This document shows positions 36,587-45,006 of a DNA stretch of 64,000 bases, piece by piece; position 1 is the stretch's first letter, and every line of letters begins with the position of its first letter. Position numbers and translations under genes: made by a program. Location of the stretch: the NCBI RefSeq assembly GCF_026586805.1, contig NZ_JAPFHA010000014.1:1-64000 (forward strand), in the 5' to 3' direction. The DNA comes from Niveibacterium sp. 24ML (GTDB taxonomy: Bacteria > Pseudomonadota > Gammaproteobacteria > Burkholderiales > Rhodocyclaceae). The notes below the pieces were generated by a model. That model saw only the letters and a program-made list of their open reading frames with translations, was not told the origin of the DNA and did no database searches.

Positions 36587-37981
36587 TCAGATCACCTTGG
36601 AGTATCGGGCGGCTTCACGACTCTGGCGCAAGTGCGCATCGAAGACCATTACCAGCACCCGCGCCAGCATTCTGCCGGGGGTCGTGATAACGATCGCGCG
36701 ATCCTCAACAACACAGAGCCCATCACGCTGACGCTCACGCAGTTCAGCGATCTCATCGGCGAAGTAGCTCGCAAAGTCGATCGCCCAGACTTCTTCAAAT
36801 GCATCGAAATCAAGCACAAAGTGACACATCAGACTCTGGATCACCGCATAACGAAGTTGGTCGTCCAGCGTCATCTCGTAACCACGAACGACTGGCAGTT
36901 CGTCACGATCAAGTGCCTCGTAATAGGCTTCGAGCGTCTTGGCGTTTTGTGCATAGGCCGGCCCGACCTTGCCGATCGCGGACACGCCAAACCCCAGCAG
37001 ATCGCAGTCAGAGTGGGTGGAATAGCCCTGGAAGTTGCGATAAAGACGGCCTTTGCGTTGGGCGGCCGCCATCTCATCGTCGGGCTTTGCGAAATGATCC
37101 ATCCCGATGAAGACATAGCCCGCCGCGGTGAGCTTCTCGATCGCCATGCCCAGAATCTCGAGCTTTTCGTCGGCGGCAGGCAGATCGGTCGCATTGATGC
37201 GGCGCTGGGGCATGAAGCGGGTGGGCAGGTGGGCATAGTTGTATAGCGCCAACCTGTCAGGTGCGAGCGCAAGAACCTGATCAAGCGTGCGGCTCACCCG
37301 CTCAACATTCTGGAACGGCAATCCGTAGATCAGATCAACCGAAACCGAGCGGAAACCATTCGCGCGCGCGGCATCAATGACTGAGGCCGTCTCTGCCACC
37401 GACTGAATCCGGTTGACCGCCGCCTGCACCGTCGGGTCAAAGTCCTGGACCCCGACACTCATCCGGTTGAAGCCCTCCTGGCCAAGCAAGGCCACCGTAT
37501 CAGCCGAAACCCGCCGCGGATCAACCTCAATCGAGTACTCTCCACCGGGCTTCAGCGTGAAATAGCGGCGGATCGACAGGAACAAACGCCGGATTTCATC
37601 GTCAGAGAGAAATGTAGGCGTGCCCCCACCCCAGTGCATCTGCGCGACCTCGCGACTACCAACCAGTAGCGAGGATGCGAGGGCCATCTCTTTATCGAGA
37701 TAGGCCAAGTAGCGCTCAGCCCGACTGCGGTCCTTCGTGACGATCTTGTTGCAGGCGCAATAGAAGCAAACCGTATCGCAGAACGGAATGTGGAAATATA
37801 ATGAGAGGGGTTTTGTCAGGCCGCCTTGCGCACGCAGACCAAGATGCCGCGCCAGATCGGTCCGGCCGAAGCCAACATTAAACCGGTCGGCGGTCGGGTA
37901 AGACGTGTAGCGCGGGCCGGAAACGTCAAAACGCTGGATGAGGTGGCGATCGAAAACCGGCGCCTGCTCATTCTGAATCAT
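36587..37981 (-). CDS. hemN: Oxygen-independent coproporphyrinogen III oxidase
   Basis: A 464-aa radical-SAM enzyme that makes protoporphyrinogen IX precursor without oxygen. The motif Cys68-x3-Cys72-x2-Cys75 in PFCDTVCFYCACNK and the start RYTSYPTADRF mark true HemN rather than HemW. Its ATG follows a leader with the AG-rich ACAGAGAGA. A perfect FNR box lies 63 nt (centre) upstream, shared with divergent fnr. It appears to head a four-gene operon down to the HMA gene. Confidence 0.96.
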   Translation of the reverse strand: MIQNEQAPVFDRHLIQRFDVSGPRYTSYPTADRFNVGFGRTDLARHLGLRAQGGLTKPLSLYFHIPFCDTVCFYCACNKIVTKDRSRAERYLAYLDKEMALASSLLVGSREVAQMHWGGGTPTFLSDDEIRRLFLSIRRYFTLKPGGEYSIEVDPRRVSADTVALLGQEGFNRMSVGVQDFDPTVQAAVNRIQSVAETASVIDAARANGFRSVSVDLIYGLPFQNVERVSRTLDQVLALAPDRLALYNYAHLPTRFMPQRRINATDLPAADEKLEILGMAIEKLTAAGYVFIGMDHFAKPDDEMAAAQRKGRLYRNFQGYSTHSDCDLLGFGVSAIGKVGPAYAQNAKTLEAYYEALDRDELPVVRGYEMTLDDQLRYAVIQSLMCHFVLDFDAFEEVWAIDFASYFADEIAELRERQRDGLCVVEDRAIVITTPGRMLARVLVMVFDAHLRQSREAARYSKVI

Positions 37982-38037
37982 GTTTTTGTTGATCTCTCTG
38001 TGATGCCGGAAGGTGTCATGAACTTGGTTGGAGTCGT

Positions 38038-38051
38038 TTGATTGTCATCAA
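38038..38051. promoter_or_regulatory. FNR/ANR box between hemN and fnr
   Basis: TTGATTGTCATCAA is a perfect match to TTGAT-N4-ATCAA. Its centre is 63 nt from the hemN start and 30 nt from the fnr start. It fits activation of hemN and, by position, repression of fnr by its own product. Confidence 0.85.
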
Positions 38052-38074
38052 CTCGCCCAGTTGGAGCCCCAGCT

Positions 38075-38815
38075 TTGGAAAAACCCGCCACGATTCCGCT
38101 GACGGCTGTCAATCTTCGTACCGCTTGCACCCAGTGCAATCTGAAAGAACTTTGCCTGCCTGTCGGACTCGACGACATTGATCTTGAGCGGATTGACGGA
38201 CTGATCACCGCCCGCAAGAAGGTCAAGCGCCAGCAGCATCTGTATCGTGCCGGTGAGCCCTTCGAAGCGATCTATGCGATCAGGACGGGCTTCTTCAAGA
38301 CCGATATCCTGACCGAAGACGGTCGCGATCAAGTGACCGGCTTTCAGATGGCTGGCGAGATCCTTGGTCTCGACGGCATTTCCACCGATCGCCATGTTTG
38401 CAATGCGGTTGCGCTGGAAGACTCCGACGTCTGCATGATTCCGTTCGAGCGCCTTGAGGAACTGTCACGTCGCATCGAGCCCCTGCAACGCCAGTTCCAC
38501 AAATTCATGAGCCGCGAAATCGTCCGCGAGCAAGGCATCATGATGTTGCTCGGTTCAATGCGTGCTGAAGAACGCCTTGCCGCCTTTCTGATCAATCTCT
38601 CTCAGCGGATGCGGCTGCGCGGGTATTCAGGCACCGAGTTCCATCTGCGCATGACGCGCGAGGAGATCGGTTCCTACCTGGGACTGAAACTCGAAACGGT
38701 CAGCCGTGCGTTCTCGAAGTTCCAAGATGAGGGCCTGATCAGCGTGCATCAGAAGCACATTCACATTCTGGACGCCGACGGCTTGCGGCGCTTGATCGGG
38801 CGCGCGAACGTCTGA
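38075..38815 (+). CDS. fnr: FNR/ANR-type oxygen-sensing transcription regulator
   Basis: A 246-aa CRP-family regulator with an oxygen-labile 4Fe-4S cluster. The cluster ligands are Cys18, Cys21, Cys27 and Cys109 (RTACTQCNLKELC; DRHVCNAV). The C-terminal helix-turn-helix LGLKLETVSRAFSKFQDEG has the E-xx-SR pattern that reads TTGAT. TTG 38075 is preferred because GGAG lies 7 nt upstream and it gives the normal length; an in-frame TTG at 38042 lies inside the FNR box. It is the likely controller of the four FNR boxes in this window. Confidence 0.95.
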   Translation: MEKPATIPLTAVNLRTACTQCNLKELCLPVGLDDIDLERIDGLITARKKVKRQQHLYRAGEPFEAIYAIRTGFFKTDILTEDGRDQVTGFQMAGEILGLDGISTDRHVCNAVALEDSDVCMIPFERLEELSRRIEPLQRQFHKFMSREIVREQGIMMLLGSMRAEERLAAFLINLSQRMRLRGYSGTEFHLRMTREEIGSYLGLKLETVSRAFSKFQDEGLISVHQKHIHILDADGLRRLIGRANV

Positions 38816-38818
38816 GTT

Positions 38819-39202
38819 TCAGCCCAAAGGCAAAGCTGACCACGTCACAGCTGCCAGGACAATGTAGGTGACAACGCAAAGGGCGGCCGCAAACGCGACC
38901 GCCTTTTGCTTTTTCGTCCGGCTACGGCGAAGCGCGACCGATCCCAGTCCGATGTAGGCGATCAGCGCGCCGATTTTTGCTGCCAACCAAGCATCGCGAA
39001 GCGGCGACACATTGAGAATGACCGCGAGCGCAATGGCCGAGCCCAACAAAGCTGAGTCAATGAAATGCGGCACGCTCCTCACCCATCAGGCGTTTCCCCA
39101 TGCGGCATCGCACAGCACGCCAAGCCCGCGCGCGGCAAACCCGGCAATCGAGACGGTTGCGCATCCGACATGCAGCGTTTTCAGAAGCATGTAGCTTGTC
39201 AC
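38819..39202 (-). pseudogene. SirB-family membrane protein gene interrupted by an in-frame TGA
   Basis: From GTG 39202 (VTSYMLLKTLHVGCATVSIAGFAARG) the frame runs to a TGA at 39086-39088, then continues in the same frame with WVRSVPHFIDSALLGSAIALAV to a normal end at 38819. The joined reading is 127 codons, four hydrophobic segments, a normal SirB size. The residues just before the TGA (GLGVLCDAAWGNA) do not look like the expected basic loop, while the +1 frame there does (VRCRMGKRL), so two compensating frameshifts or a real decay event are possible. A short protein could start at GTG 39082. It lies 12 nt after phaC2. Confidence 0.65.
38878..38913 (+). terminator. Intrinsic terminator of fnr inside the convergent gene
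   Basis: Arms AAAGGGCGGCCGC and GCGACCGCCTTTT pair at 11 of 13 positions around AAAC, followed by GCTTTTT in the plus direction, 63 nt after the fnr stop. It lies within the sirB-like reading frame on the other strand. Confidence 0.6.
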
Positions 39203-39214
39203 CAGCGCGCGACG

Positions 39215-40948
39215 TCAGCGTTCGAGCACATAGGCACCCGGTGCCGGCGCCAAGGAAGGGAAGTCCGGCGAGGCGACCGGCGGCGCCGGCACCAGATCGC
39301 CGCAGCGCGCGGACAACCATTCGGTCCAGTCCTCCCACCAGCTTCCGGCCTTGTGGGCTGCGCGTTCACGCCATTCATGCGGTGAATCTGTTCGATGCGC
39401 GGCATCGATCCAGTATTCGCGCTTCGGGGGCTGCACCGGCGGATTGACGATCCCGAGGATGTGACCACTCGACGAGAGGACAAAGCGCTTCTCTCCGCGA
39501 ACAAAATTCACCACGCGGAAGGCCTGCCGCCACGGCGCGATGTGGTCGTCTTCCGCAGAAACGGCATACAGCGGCTGGGTGATTCGCCCCAGGTCAAGCT
39601 TTTCTCCGGCGACTGTGAGTGCATCGGGCTTGATCAGGCGATTGTGCAGGTACAACTCTTTCAGATACCAAGCGTGCATCGCGTAGGGCATGCGCGTCGT
39701 ATCCATGTTCCAGTAGAGCACGTCAAACGATGGTGGTTTCTGGCCCAGCAGATAGCCTTGCACCACGTATTGCCATATCAGCGGATTGGCGCGCAGCAAC
39801 CGGAACGAGGTTGCCATGTCCTTGCCATCAAGGTAGCCGCGCTGCTCCATTGCCCGCGTCAGGTAGCGCACGCTCCCTTCGTCCACAAAGACTTCAACGT
39901 CGCCAGGCTTAGCGAAGTCAACTAGCGTGGTGAATAGTGTCCAATGCGCGACCGGCATCGCGTCGGGGCCAAATCGACGATTCGCCCAAGCCATGTAGGT
40001 GGACAGAGCTGTTCCGCCGATACAGTAGCCAACTGCGTGCACTTGCTCGGCACCCGACATGGCCCGCGCGGTCTGCACGGCCACATCGACGCCCTCCAGC
40101 AGGTAGTCATCGAAGCGAACATCCCGCATGCTCGCGTCAGGGTTCTTCCAGCTGGTAATGAACACATCAAAGCCCTGATCAAGCAGGTACTTGACCATGC
40201 TTTTCTTCGGGGTCAGGTCGAGTACGTAGAACTTGTTGATCCACGGCGTAATGATGACGATCGGCATCTTTCGCACTGACTCGGCCGTGGGAGTGTAGTG
40301 AATCAACTCCAGCAGACGAGTTCGCGCGACGACCTCGCCCGCAGTCTGCCCAAGGTTCTTGCCTACTTTGAAGTCCCCCGGATCGGCCATCCGGATGTCG
40401 CGCGCTCGCAAATCGTCGACAAAATTCTGCCACCCAGCGCGCAAGGACTCGCCGTGGGATTCCAGTGCCGCGCGCTGCGCGACCGGGTTCAGGGCGAAGT
40501 AGTTGGTCGGGGCGACCGCATTGAGCCATTGTCGCCACCAGAACGCGGCGCGTCGCCGCTCGGTACCAGAGAGTCCGGGTGATGCGTACAACATGTCTTG
40601 CGTATGCCGCGTCGCAAGCAAGTAGCACTGCTTCAAGGCATTCCACTGAGGACTCTGAGTCCAGACTGGGTCGGCAAAACGCAGGTCATCCTCCTGCGGC
40701 TTGACCACATCGGCCACCTTCGCCCCCATCAGTCGAGCGGTCATGTTCCAGGTCAGCGCCCATGAATCGCTGACGACCTGCGCATAGCGCTCAGCGAATT
40801 CTTGCGGATGCATCCACCACGCGAGTTGGGCGTGCATCACCGGCGCGATCACCCCCAAGGGATCGACACTCGCCGAAACCTGCTCGCGCAAGCCCGCCAA
40901 CGTTGCCGACGTCACGTTCGAATGGCCAAGCCCGGATTCGCTGCGCAT
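39215..40948 (-). CDS. phaC: Class I PHA synthase, second copy
   Basis: A 577-aa polyhydroxyalkanoate polymerase, diverged from the copy at 5674. The box GYCIGG holds the catalytic Cys309; Asp is in SAEDDHIAPW and His in SSSGHILGIVN. The PhaC_N domain is present (YASPGLSGTERRRAAFWWRQW). ATG 40948 is preferred, with GGGGGAG 4 nt upstream. No phaA or phaB is next to it; instead it sits in the low-oxygen block, divergent from a stress protein gene with an FNR-type box between them. It may use different substrates or conditions. Confidence 0.94.
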   Translation of the reverse strand: MRSESGLGHSNVTSATLAGLREQVSASVDPLGVIAPVMHAQLAWWMHPQEFAERYAQVVSDSWALTWNMTARLMGAKVADVVKPQEDDLRFADPVWTQSPQWNALKQCYLLATRHTQDMLYASPGLSGTERRRAAFWWRQWLNAVAPTNYFALNPVAQRAALESHGESLRAGWQNFVDDLRARDIRMADPGDFKVGKNLGQTAGEVVARTRLLELIHYTPTAESVRKMPIVIITPWINKFYVLDLTPKKSMVKYLLDQGFDVFITSWKNPDASMRDVRFDDYLLEGVDVAVQTARAMSGAEQVHAVGYCIGGTALSTYMAWANRRFGPDAMPVAHWTLFTTLVDFAKPGDVEVFVDEGSVRYLTRAMEQRGYLDGKDMATSFRLLRANPLIWQYVVQGYLLGQKPPSFDVLYWNMDTTRMPYAMHAWYLKELYLHNRLIKPDALTVAGEKLDLGRITQPLYAVSAEDDHIAPWRQAFRVVNFVRGEKRFVLSSSGHILGIVNPPVQPPKREYWIDAAHRTDSPHEWRERAAHKAGSWWEDWTEWLSARCGDLVPAPPVASPDFPSLAPAPGAYVLER

Positions 40949-41030
40949 CACACTCCCCCCGTTTAGACGAGCCTCACTGTTTCATGTTAGCGATCGACTT
41001 CCGATTGATTCAGCGCGCGGCCACGCCCGA

Positions 41031-41071
41031 TTGACAGGGGTCAACGCTCACGCAAGGCCGCCGCCTAACAT
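41031..41071 (+). promoter_or_regulatory. FNR-type box and -10 of the second stress protein gene
   Basis: TTGACAGGGGTCAA (41031-41044) is a symmetric FNR/DNR-type box. TAACAT (41066-41071) starts 28.5 nt from the box centre, placing the box near -41 (class II activation). The same spacing and hexamer occur at ccoN. Confidence 0.7.
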
Positions 41072-41102
41072 GAGTTCTCGGCTCACTTTCCGGAGGCAGG
41101 AA

Positions 41103-41546
41103 ATGTTCAAACACATACTGGTTCCAACGGATGGGTCTGATCTTTCGAGCAGCACGGTCGCGCGAGCGATCGAGTTTGCGAAAGAGGCCGGCGCCCGGAT
41201 CACCTTTTTCTTTGCGCAACAGGAATATCCGATTCCGCTCTACGGTGAAGGCGCATTGCTGATTCCGATTGCGCCGGATCAGTTTGTAGAAGCGACCAAA
41301 CGTGAATCCGAACGGATCCTCGCCGAAGCACGCCAAGCGGCAGAGTCAGCCGGTGTCACCGCAGACTGCGATACCACAGTCAGTGACTTGCCTTACGAAG
41401 CCATTATTGAAGCAGCGAAGCGGCACCAGTGCGATCTCATCTTCATGGCCTCGCACGGGCGCAAGGGTGTTGCCGGCTTTCTCCTGGGGAGCGAAACGCA
41501 GAAAGTGCTCACGCACACGACAGTGCCGGTTCTGGTGTATCGGTAG
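41103..41546 (+). CDS. Universal stress protein (UspA family), second gene
   Basis: A 147-aa protein with the family start MFKHILVPTDGSDLSS and a full ATP-binding loop ASHGRKGVAGFLLGSETQKVL (GxxG-x9-GS). ATG 41103 has GGAGGCAGGAA upstream. The FNR-type promoter described above indicates induction at low oxygen. It is divergent from phaC2. Confidence 0.94.
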   Translation: MFKHILVPTDGSDLSSSTVARAIEFAKEAGARITFFFAQQEYPIPLYGEGALLIPIAPDQFVEATKRESERILAEARQAAESAGVTADCDTTVSDLPYEAIIEAAKRHQCDLIFMASHGRKGVAGFLLGSETQKVLTHTTVPVLVYR

Positions 41547-41595
41547 CAATCTCGCCGCACGCTGGCGGCGACCGCGCACCGCCCCGAATTCAGCG

Positions 41596-41841
41596 TCAAA
41601 TGCGGGGCGGCAGATGGTTGATATCTGCCGCGCTACGCTGATAGAAAAGACACGCAGCACACGCGGCGGCGCAAAGGGCCCAGAAACAGAAGAAACCGAT
41701 CGAATAGGTGGCCAGGGGCGAAAAGCTGACAGCCGCTCCGAACAGGTAAAACTCGGCCGGGTTGATGACCGTAAAGAAGACCACTTCGGCGACGGCCGCA
41801 ACCCAGAACGAGGGCCAGAGAACGAGTATCAGCTTTTGCAT
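41596..41841 (-). CDS. Small membrane protein of unknown function
   Basis: An 81-aa, aromatic-rich protein with two to three hydrophobic segments (LILVLWPSFWVAAVAEVVFF, YSIGFFCFWALCAAACAACLFY) and three Cys in the last helix. ATG 41841 has GGGGAG 5 nt upstream. It lies between the stress protein and ccoH on the minus strand, 158 nt downstream of ccoH. Not recognised; association with the cbb3 locus is by position only. Confidence 0.75.
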   Translation of the reverse strand: MQKLILVLWPSFWVAAVAEVVFFTVINPAEFYLFGAAVSFSPLATYSIGFFCFWALCAAACAACLFYQRSAADINHLPPRI

Positions 41842-41999
41842 CGCACTCCCCTTTGCCAAACCGCACTCTGATCAACCGGGGCCGAAACCAAGACTCCGGT
41901 TGCGCAACAGGGTAACGCTTGCACACACCCTGTTGCCGATTCACGCCTTCTCAGAAGAGACGGCGACGCCGCGATTTCTGCGCCTGAATACCCGCACTG

Positions 42000-42515
42000 T
42001 CAATCCCCTGCGGTGAGCTCAATTGCAGCGCCTGTCTGGCCCGTCGATCCGGACAAGCGCCAGGTTCGGGGCTCATCCTCAACGACGAAGGCCCAACGCC
42101 CGTTCGCCAGAGGATGCATGACACCGCGGTACTCGTTGCCGTGCCGCTCAAGTCGGATGACTTGGTCTTGACCTGCGACGGTTGGATGCGCGATTCGCAT
42201 CGACAAGACTGCTGGTAAGGCCACGCCGGGTTTTGCCGATAGGGACACACGAGCGCCGCCGCCTTCGATCACAAGCTCGCCCTGCAATCCTGCGTCTCGC
42301 GCCGCCTGCTGGCGCCCCAGCGTCCGGTTAATCGACAAACCTTCCTTGTAATAGTCATCGACCACCAGACCATCCGTATTGTGGGCGGCCAGATATAGGG
42401 TAATGAACCCCGCGACGACCACGCTCCCGGGCAACCCCATCAGGATCCAGGGCCAGGGTTCGCGGTACCAGGGGCGCGGCGCTTCAGGCGATTGCATCAT
42501 GTTGTCTCGGCTCAT
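42000..42515 (-). CDS. ccoH: FixH/CcoH cytochrome cbb3 assembly protein
   Basis: A 171-aa protein with one N-terminal helix (WPWILMGLPGSVVVAGFITLYLA) and the family motif NTDGLVVDDYYKEGLSINRTL, then a periplasmic beta domain. In studied species it is needed to stabilise the cbb3 oxidase. Its ATG overlaps the ccoG stop (ATGA). Confidence 0.93.
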   Translation of the reverse strand: MSRDNMMQSPEAPRPWYREPWPWILMGLPGSVVVAGFITLYLAAHNTDGLVVDDYYKEGLSINRTLGRQQAARDAGLQGELVIEGGGARVSLSAKPGVALPAVLSMRIAHPTVAGQDQVIRLERHGNEYRGVMHPLANGRWAFVVEDEPRTWRLSGSTGQTGAAIELTAGD

Positions 42516-43972
42516 GGCATCAGAAAAGTGGACTTCTCGCGAAGGACGATCTCCTGATCATCGCTTCGCAATTCAAAGAAAATCTTGTGAGCGCCTTTCG
42601 CGGCCGTATCTGCGGGCACTCGGACCTGAACGGTCACCGCTTGTGTCGCGGCAGGAGGCAATGTGATAGCACTGTGGCCAACCAGACGAATGCCCTCCAG
42701 CCCGCTGACCGAAAGCACCAGCTTTTGCTGTCGCTCTGAAACGCTCATCAACTGCAAGGTATAGGCATTCTCGATCAAGCCGTCTTCGACCTCTCGCGTC
42801 AGCACGGAGCGATCCCGGATCACATCAAGGCGCAACGGTTCACGCGCTGTCAGGCCCCAAACGAAAGCGATGCAGATCGCGCAGAGCACGCCACTGTAGA
42901 TCAAGGTGCGCGGCCGCATCACATGGGCAAGGATCTCCTTGCGACCCCAGTGTTTCTTGACCGCATTCTCGGTGGAATAGCGGATCAAGCCCGGCGCGTA
43001 TTGCATCTTTTCCATCACCTGATCGCAGGCATCAATGCACGCAGCGCAACCGATGCATTCGTACTGCAAGCCATCACGGATATCGATACCGGTGGGGCAA
43101 ACCTGAACGCAGATGCCACAATCGACGCAATCGCCCAGTCCCTGCGCTGCATGATCAGCCCCCTTGCGACGCGCACCACGGGGATCGCCCCTTTCCTTGT
43201 CGTAAGTAATGACCAAGGTATCCGGATCAAACATGACCCCCTGGAAACGTGCATAGGGACACATGTACTTGCAAACCTGTTCGCGCATCACACCCGCCAT
43301 CAGGTAGGTGAATCCGCCATAGAACGCAATCCAGAAGACCTCCCAGCCGCCAAGCCGCCAAGAAATGAACGCTGGAATCAACTCCTTGATCGGGGTGAAG
43401 TATCCGACAAAGGTGATGCCCGTCCACAGCGAAACTAGCCCCCAAGCCAGGTACTTGCTGGTCTTGAGGAAAGCCTTTCGGCTCCCCCAGCCGCCTTCGT
43501 CCAGTTTGATCTGCTGATTGCGCCCCCCCTCGATCTTCTGTTCGATCCAGATGAAGATCTGGGTGTAAACGGTTTGCGGACATGCGAATCCACACCAAAG
43601 CCGCCCCGCAATAGCGGTGAATAAGAACAAGGCGTAGGCGCAAATGATCAATAGGATCGCAAGAAAGAAGACGTCCTGCGGCGAAAAGACCAACGCGAAG
43701 ATGTAGAACTTGCGGTTGGCAAGATCAAACAAGACTGCCTGCCGATCGTTCCACTCCAACCAGCAGAATCCATAAAAGACCAGTTGGGTGAACCAGACCA
43801 GAGCCCACCGCCACGTCGCGAATACACCTGTAACTGCCCGCGGATACACCTTCTTCCGGATTTCGTAGAGATCCTCCTCACCAGCGGGACCAACCTGCCG
43901 AATCGGGATGGTTTTGGCCTTGATCTTCGGCTTGGCGTGATGGCTTGCGCTAGTGGGATCGTGGTCGTTCAT
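42512..43972 (-). CDS. ccoG: CcoG/FixG (RdxA) polyferredoxin-like cbb3 maturation protein
   Basis: A 486-aa membrane protein with about five helices. It has two 4Fe-4S motifs (CVDCGICVQVCPTGID and CIGCAACIDACDQVM) and a C-terminal immunoglobulin-like FixG domain. CcoG is reported to act in Cu(II) reduction during cbb3 assembly. ATG 43972 is preferred (MNDHDPTSASHH); the reading to 43993 has no Shine-Dalgarno. It starts only 33 nt after the U-tract of a terminator behind ccoP, so it depends on readthrough or a promoter overlapping that hairpin. Confidence 0.94.
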   Translation of the reverse strand: MNDHDPTSASHHAKPKIKAKTIPIRQVGPAGEEDLYEIRKKVYPRAVTGVFATWRWALVWFTQLVFYGFCWLEWNDRQAVLFDLANRKFYIFALVFSPQDVFFLAILLIICAYALFLFTAIAGRLWCGFACPQTVYTQIFIWIEQKIEGGRNQQIKLDEGGWGSRKAFLKTSKYLAWGLVSLWTGITFVGYFTPIKELIPAFISWRLGGWEVFWIAFYGGFTYLMAGVMREQVCKYMCPYARFQGVMFDPDTLVITYDKERGDPRGARRKGADHAAQGLGDCVDCGICVQVCPTGIDIRDGLQYECIGCAACIDACDQVMEKMQYAPGLIRYSTENAVKKHWGRKEILAHVMRPRTLIYSGVLCAICIAFVWGLTAREPLRLDVIRDRSVLTREVEDGLIENAYTLQLMSVSERQQKLVLSVSGLEGIRLVGHSAITLPPAATQAVTVQVRVPADTAAKGAHKIFFELRSDDQEIVLREKSTFLMP

Positions 43973-44004
43973 CAGATCTCGTCGTCTGCACAAAGGCAGC
44001 GCAG

Positions 44005-44034
44005 AAAAAAGTCACCCGAGCCGCGGCTCGGGTG
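44005..44034 (-). terminator. Intrinsic terminator of ccoNOQP
   Basis: The palindrome CACCCGAGCCG / CGGCTCGGGTG (44013-44034) is followed on the minus strand by ACTTTTTT. It lies 55 nt after the ccoP stop and separates ccoNOQP from ccoGH. Confidence 0.85.
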
Positions 44035-44088
44035 TTTTGAGTGGATATGGGGCAACGCAAATCAACGCGCCCCGCGGCCCAGTCAGGA

Positions 44089-45000
44089 CTACTGCGGCTT
44101 TACTGCCTCAGCATCCTTAAGACCGTAAACGTAAGCAGCCAACAGTTTGATCTTCTTTTCGCCAAGGAGTTCATTGAAGGCAGGCATACGACCATTGCGG
44201 CCCTTGCTGAGCGTTTCAATGATGGTTGCTTCTGAGGAGCCATACAGCCACACCTTATCGGTCAGGTTCAGCGCACCCATCGCCTGGTTACCTTTGCCTT
44301 CCGACCCGTGGCAGGCGACGCAGTTCTGCGCGAACACATCTTTCCCGCGCTGGGCACGGATCGAGTCGTGCGCCAGACCCGACAAGGAGCGCACGTAATT
44401 CGCAACATCCTTGATCGAATCCCCCCCTAACTGCGACCACGCTGGCATCGCAGCCTGTCGGCCATTGGTGACGGTTTCAACGATTTTCTCCGGCTCGCCT
44501 CCCCAAACCCAGTCCGAGTCGGTCAGGTTAGGGAAGCCCTTTGCACCTTTGGCGTCGGAACCGTGGCACTGCTGGCAGTACGTGAGGAATAGGCGCTTGC
44601 CCATTTCGCGCGCTTCCGGGTCAGCCGCAACCGCCTTGACATCCATCGGTGCGAAGCGCGAGAACTTCTCGTCAAACGCTTTGTCCGCCTTGGCTCGCTC
44701 CGCAACGTACTGGCCCTGCGCACTCCAGCCAAACTTGCCACCGAACGAACCAAACCCCGGAAACAGCAAAAAGTAGCCGATCGCAAAAAAGATCGTGATC
44801 CAGAACAGGTACATCCACCAGCGCGGGAGCGGGTTGTTCCACTCCTGCAGGTCTTCGTCCCATACATGGCCGTGCAACTCAACCGGGCCTGACTGCTTCT
44901 TGGTCATGTTCTGCGACAGAATGAAGGCGCAGAACAGCAGGCTCAGCACGACCAGCACAGTGACGTAGTAGCCCCAGAACGGGGAAATGAAATCACTCAT
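44089..45000 (-). CDS. ccoP: cbb3 oxidase subunit III, dihaem cytochrome c CcoP
   Basis: A 303-aa subunit. Two N-terminal helices (residues about 8-28 and 60-80) anchor two cytochrome c domains with haem motifs CQQCH and CVACH. It carries electrons from cytochrome bc1 or cytochrome c to CcoO and CcoN. Its Shine-Dalgarno AAAGGA lies at the ccoQ end, 6 nt between genes. Confidence 0.96.
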   Translation of the reverse strand: MSDFISPFWGYYVTVLVVLSLLFCAFILSQNMTKKQSGPVELHGHVWDEDLQEWNNPLPRWWMYLFWITIFFAIGYFLLFPGFGSFGGKFGWSAQGQYVAERAKADKAFDEKFSRFAPMDVKAVAADPEAREMGKRLFLTYCQQCHGSDAKGAKGFPNLTDSDWVWGGEPEKIVETVTNGRQAAMPAWSQLGGDSIKDVANYVRSLSGLAHDSIRAQRGKDVFAQNCVACHGSEGKGNQAMGALNLTDKVWLYGSSEATIIETLSKGRNGRMPAFNELLGEKKIKLLAAYVYGLKDAEAVKPQ

Positions 45001-45006
45001 GATGCG

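Noticed and set aside
38042-38074. Earlier TTG start for fnr
   Set aside because: It lies inside the FNR box and lacks a Shine-Dalgarno; TTG 38075 has GGAG at the right distance and gives the normal length.
41579-41610. CCGCCCCG / CGGGGCGG inverted repeat after the second stress gene
   Set aside because: No U-tract and a 16-nt loop; it overlaps the end of the convergent small gene, so I did not call it a terminator.
41905-41935. CAACAGGGT / ACCCTGTTG inverted repeat between ccoH and the small membrane gene
   Set aside because: The loop is 13 nt and no U-tract follows; too weak to call as a terminator.
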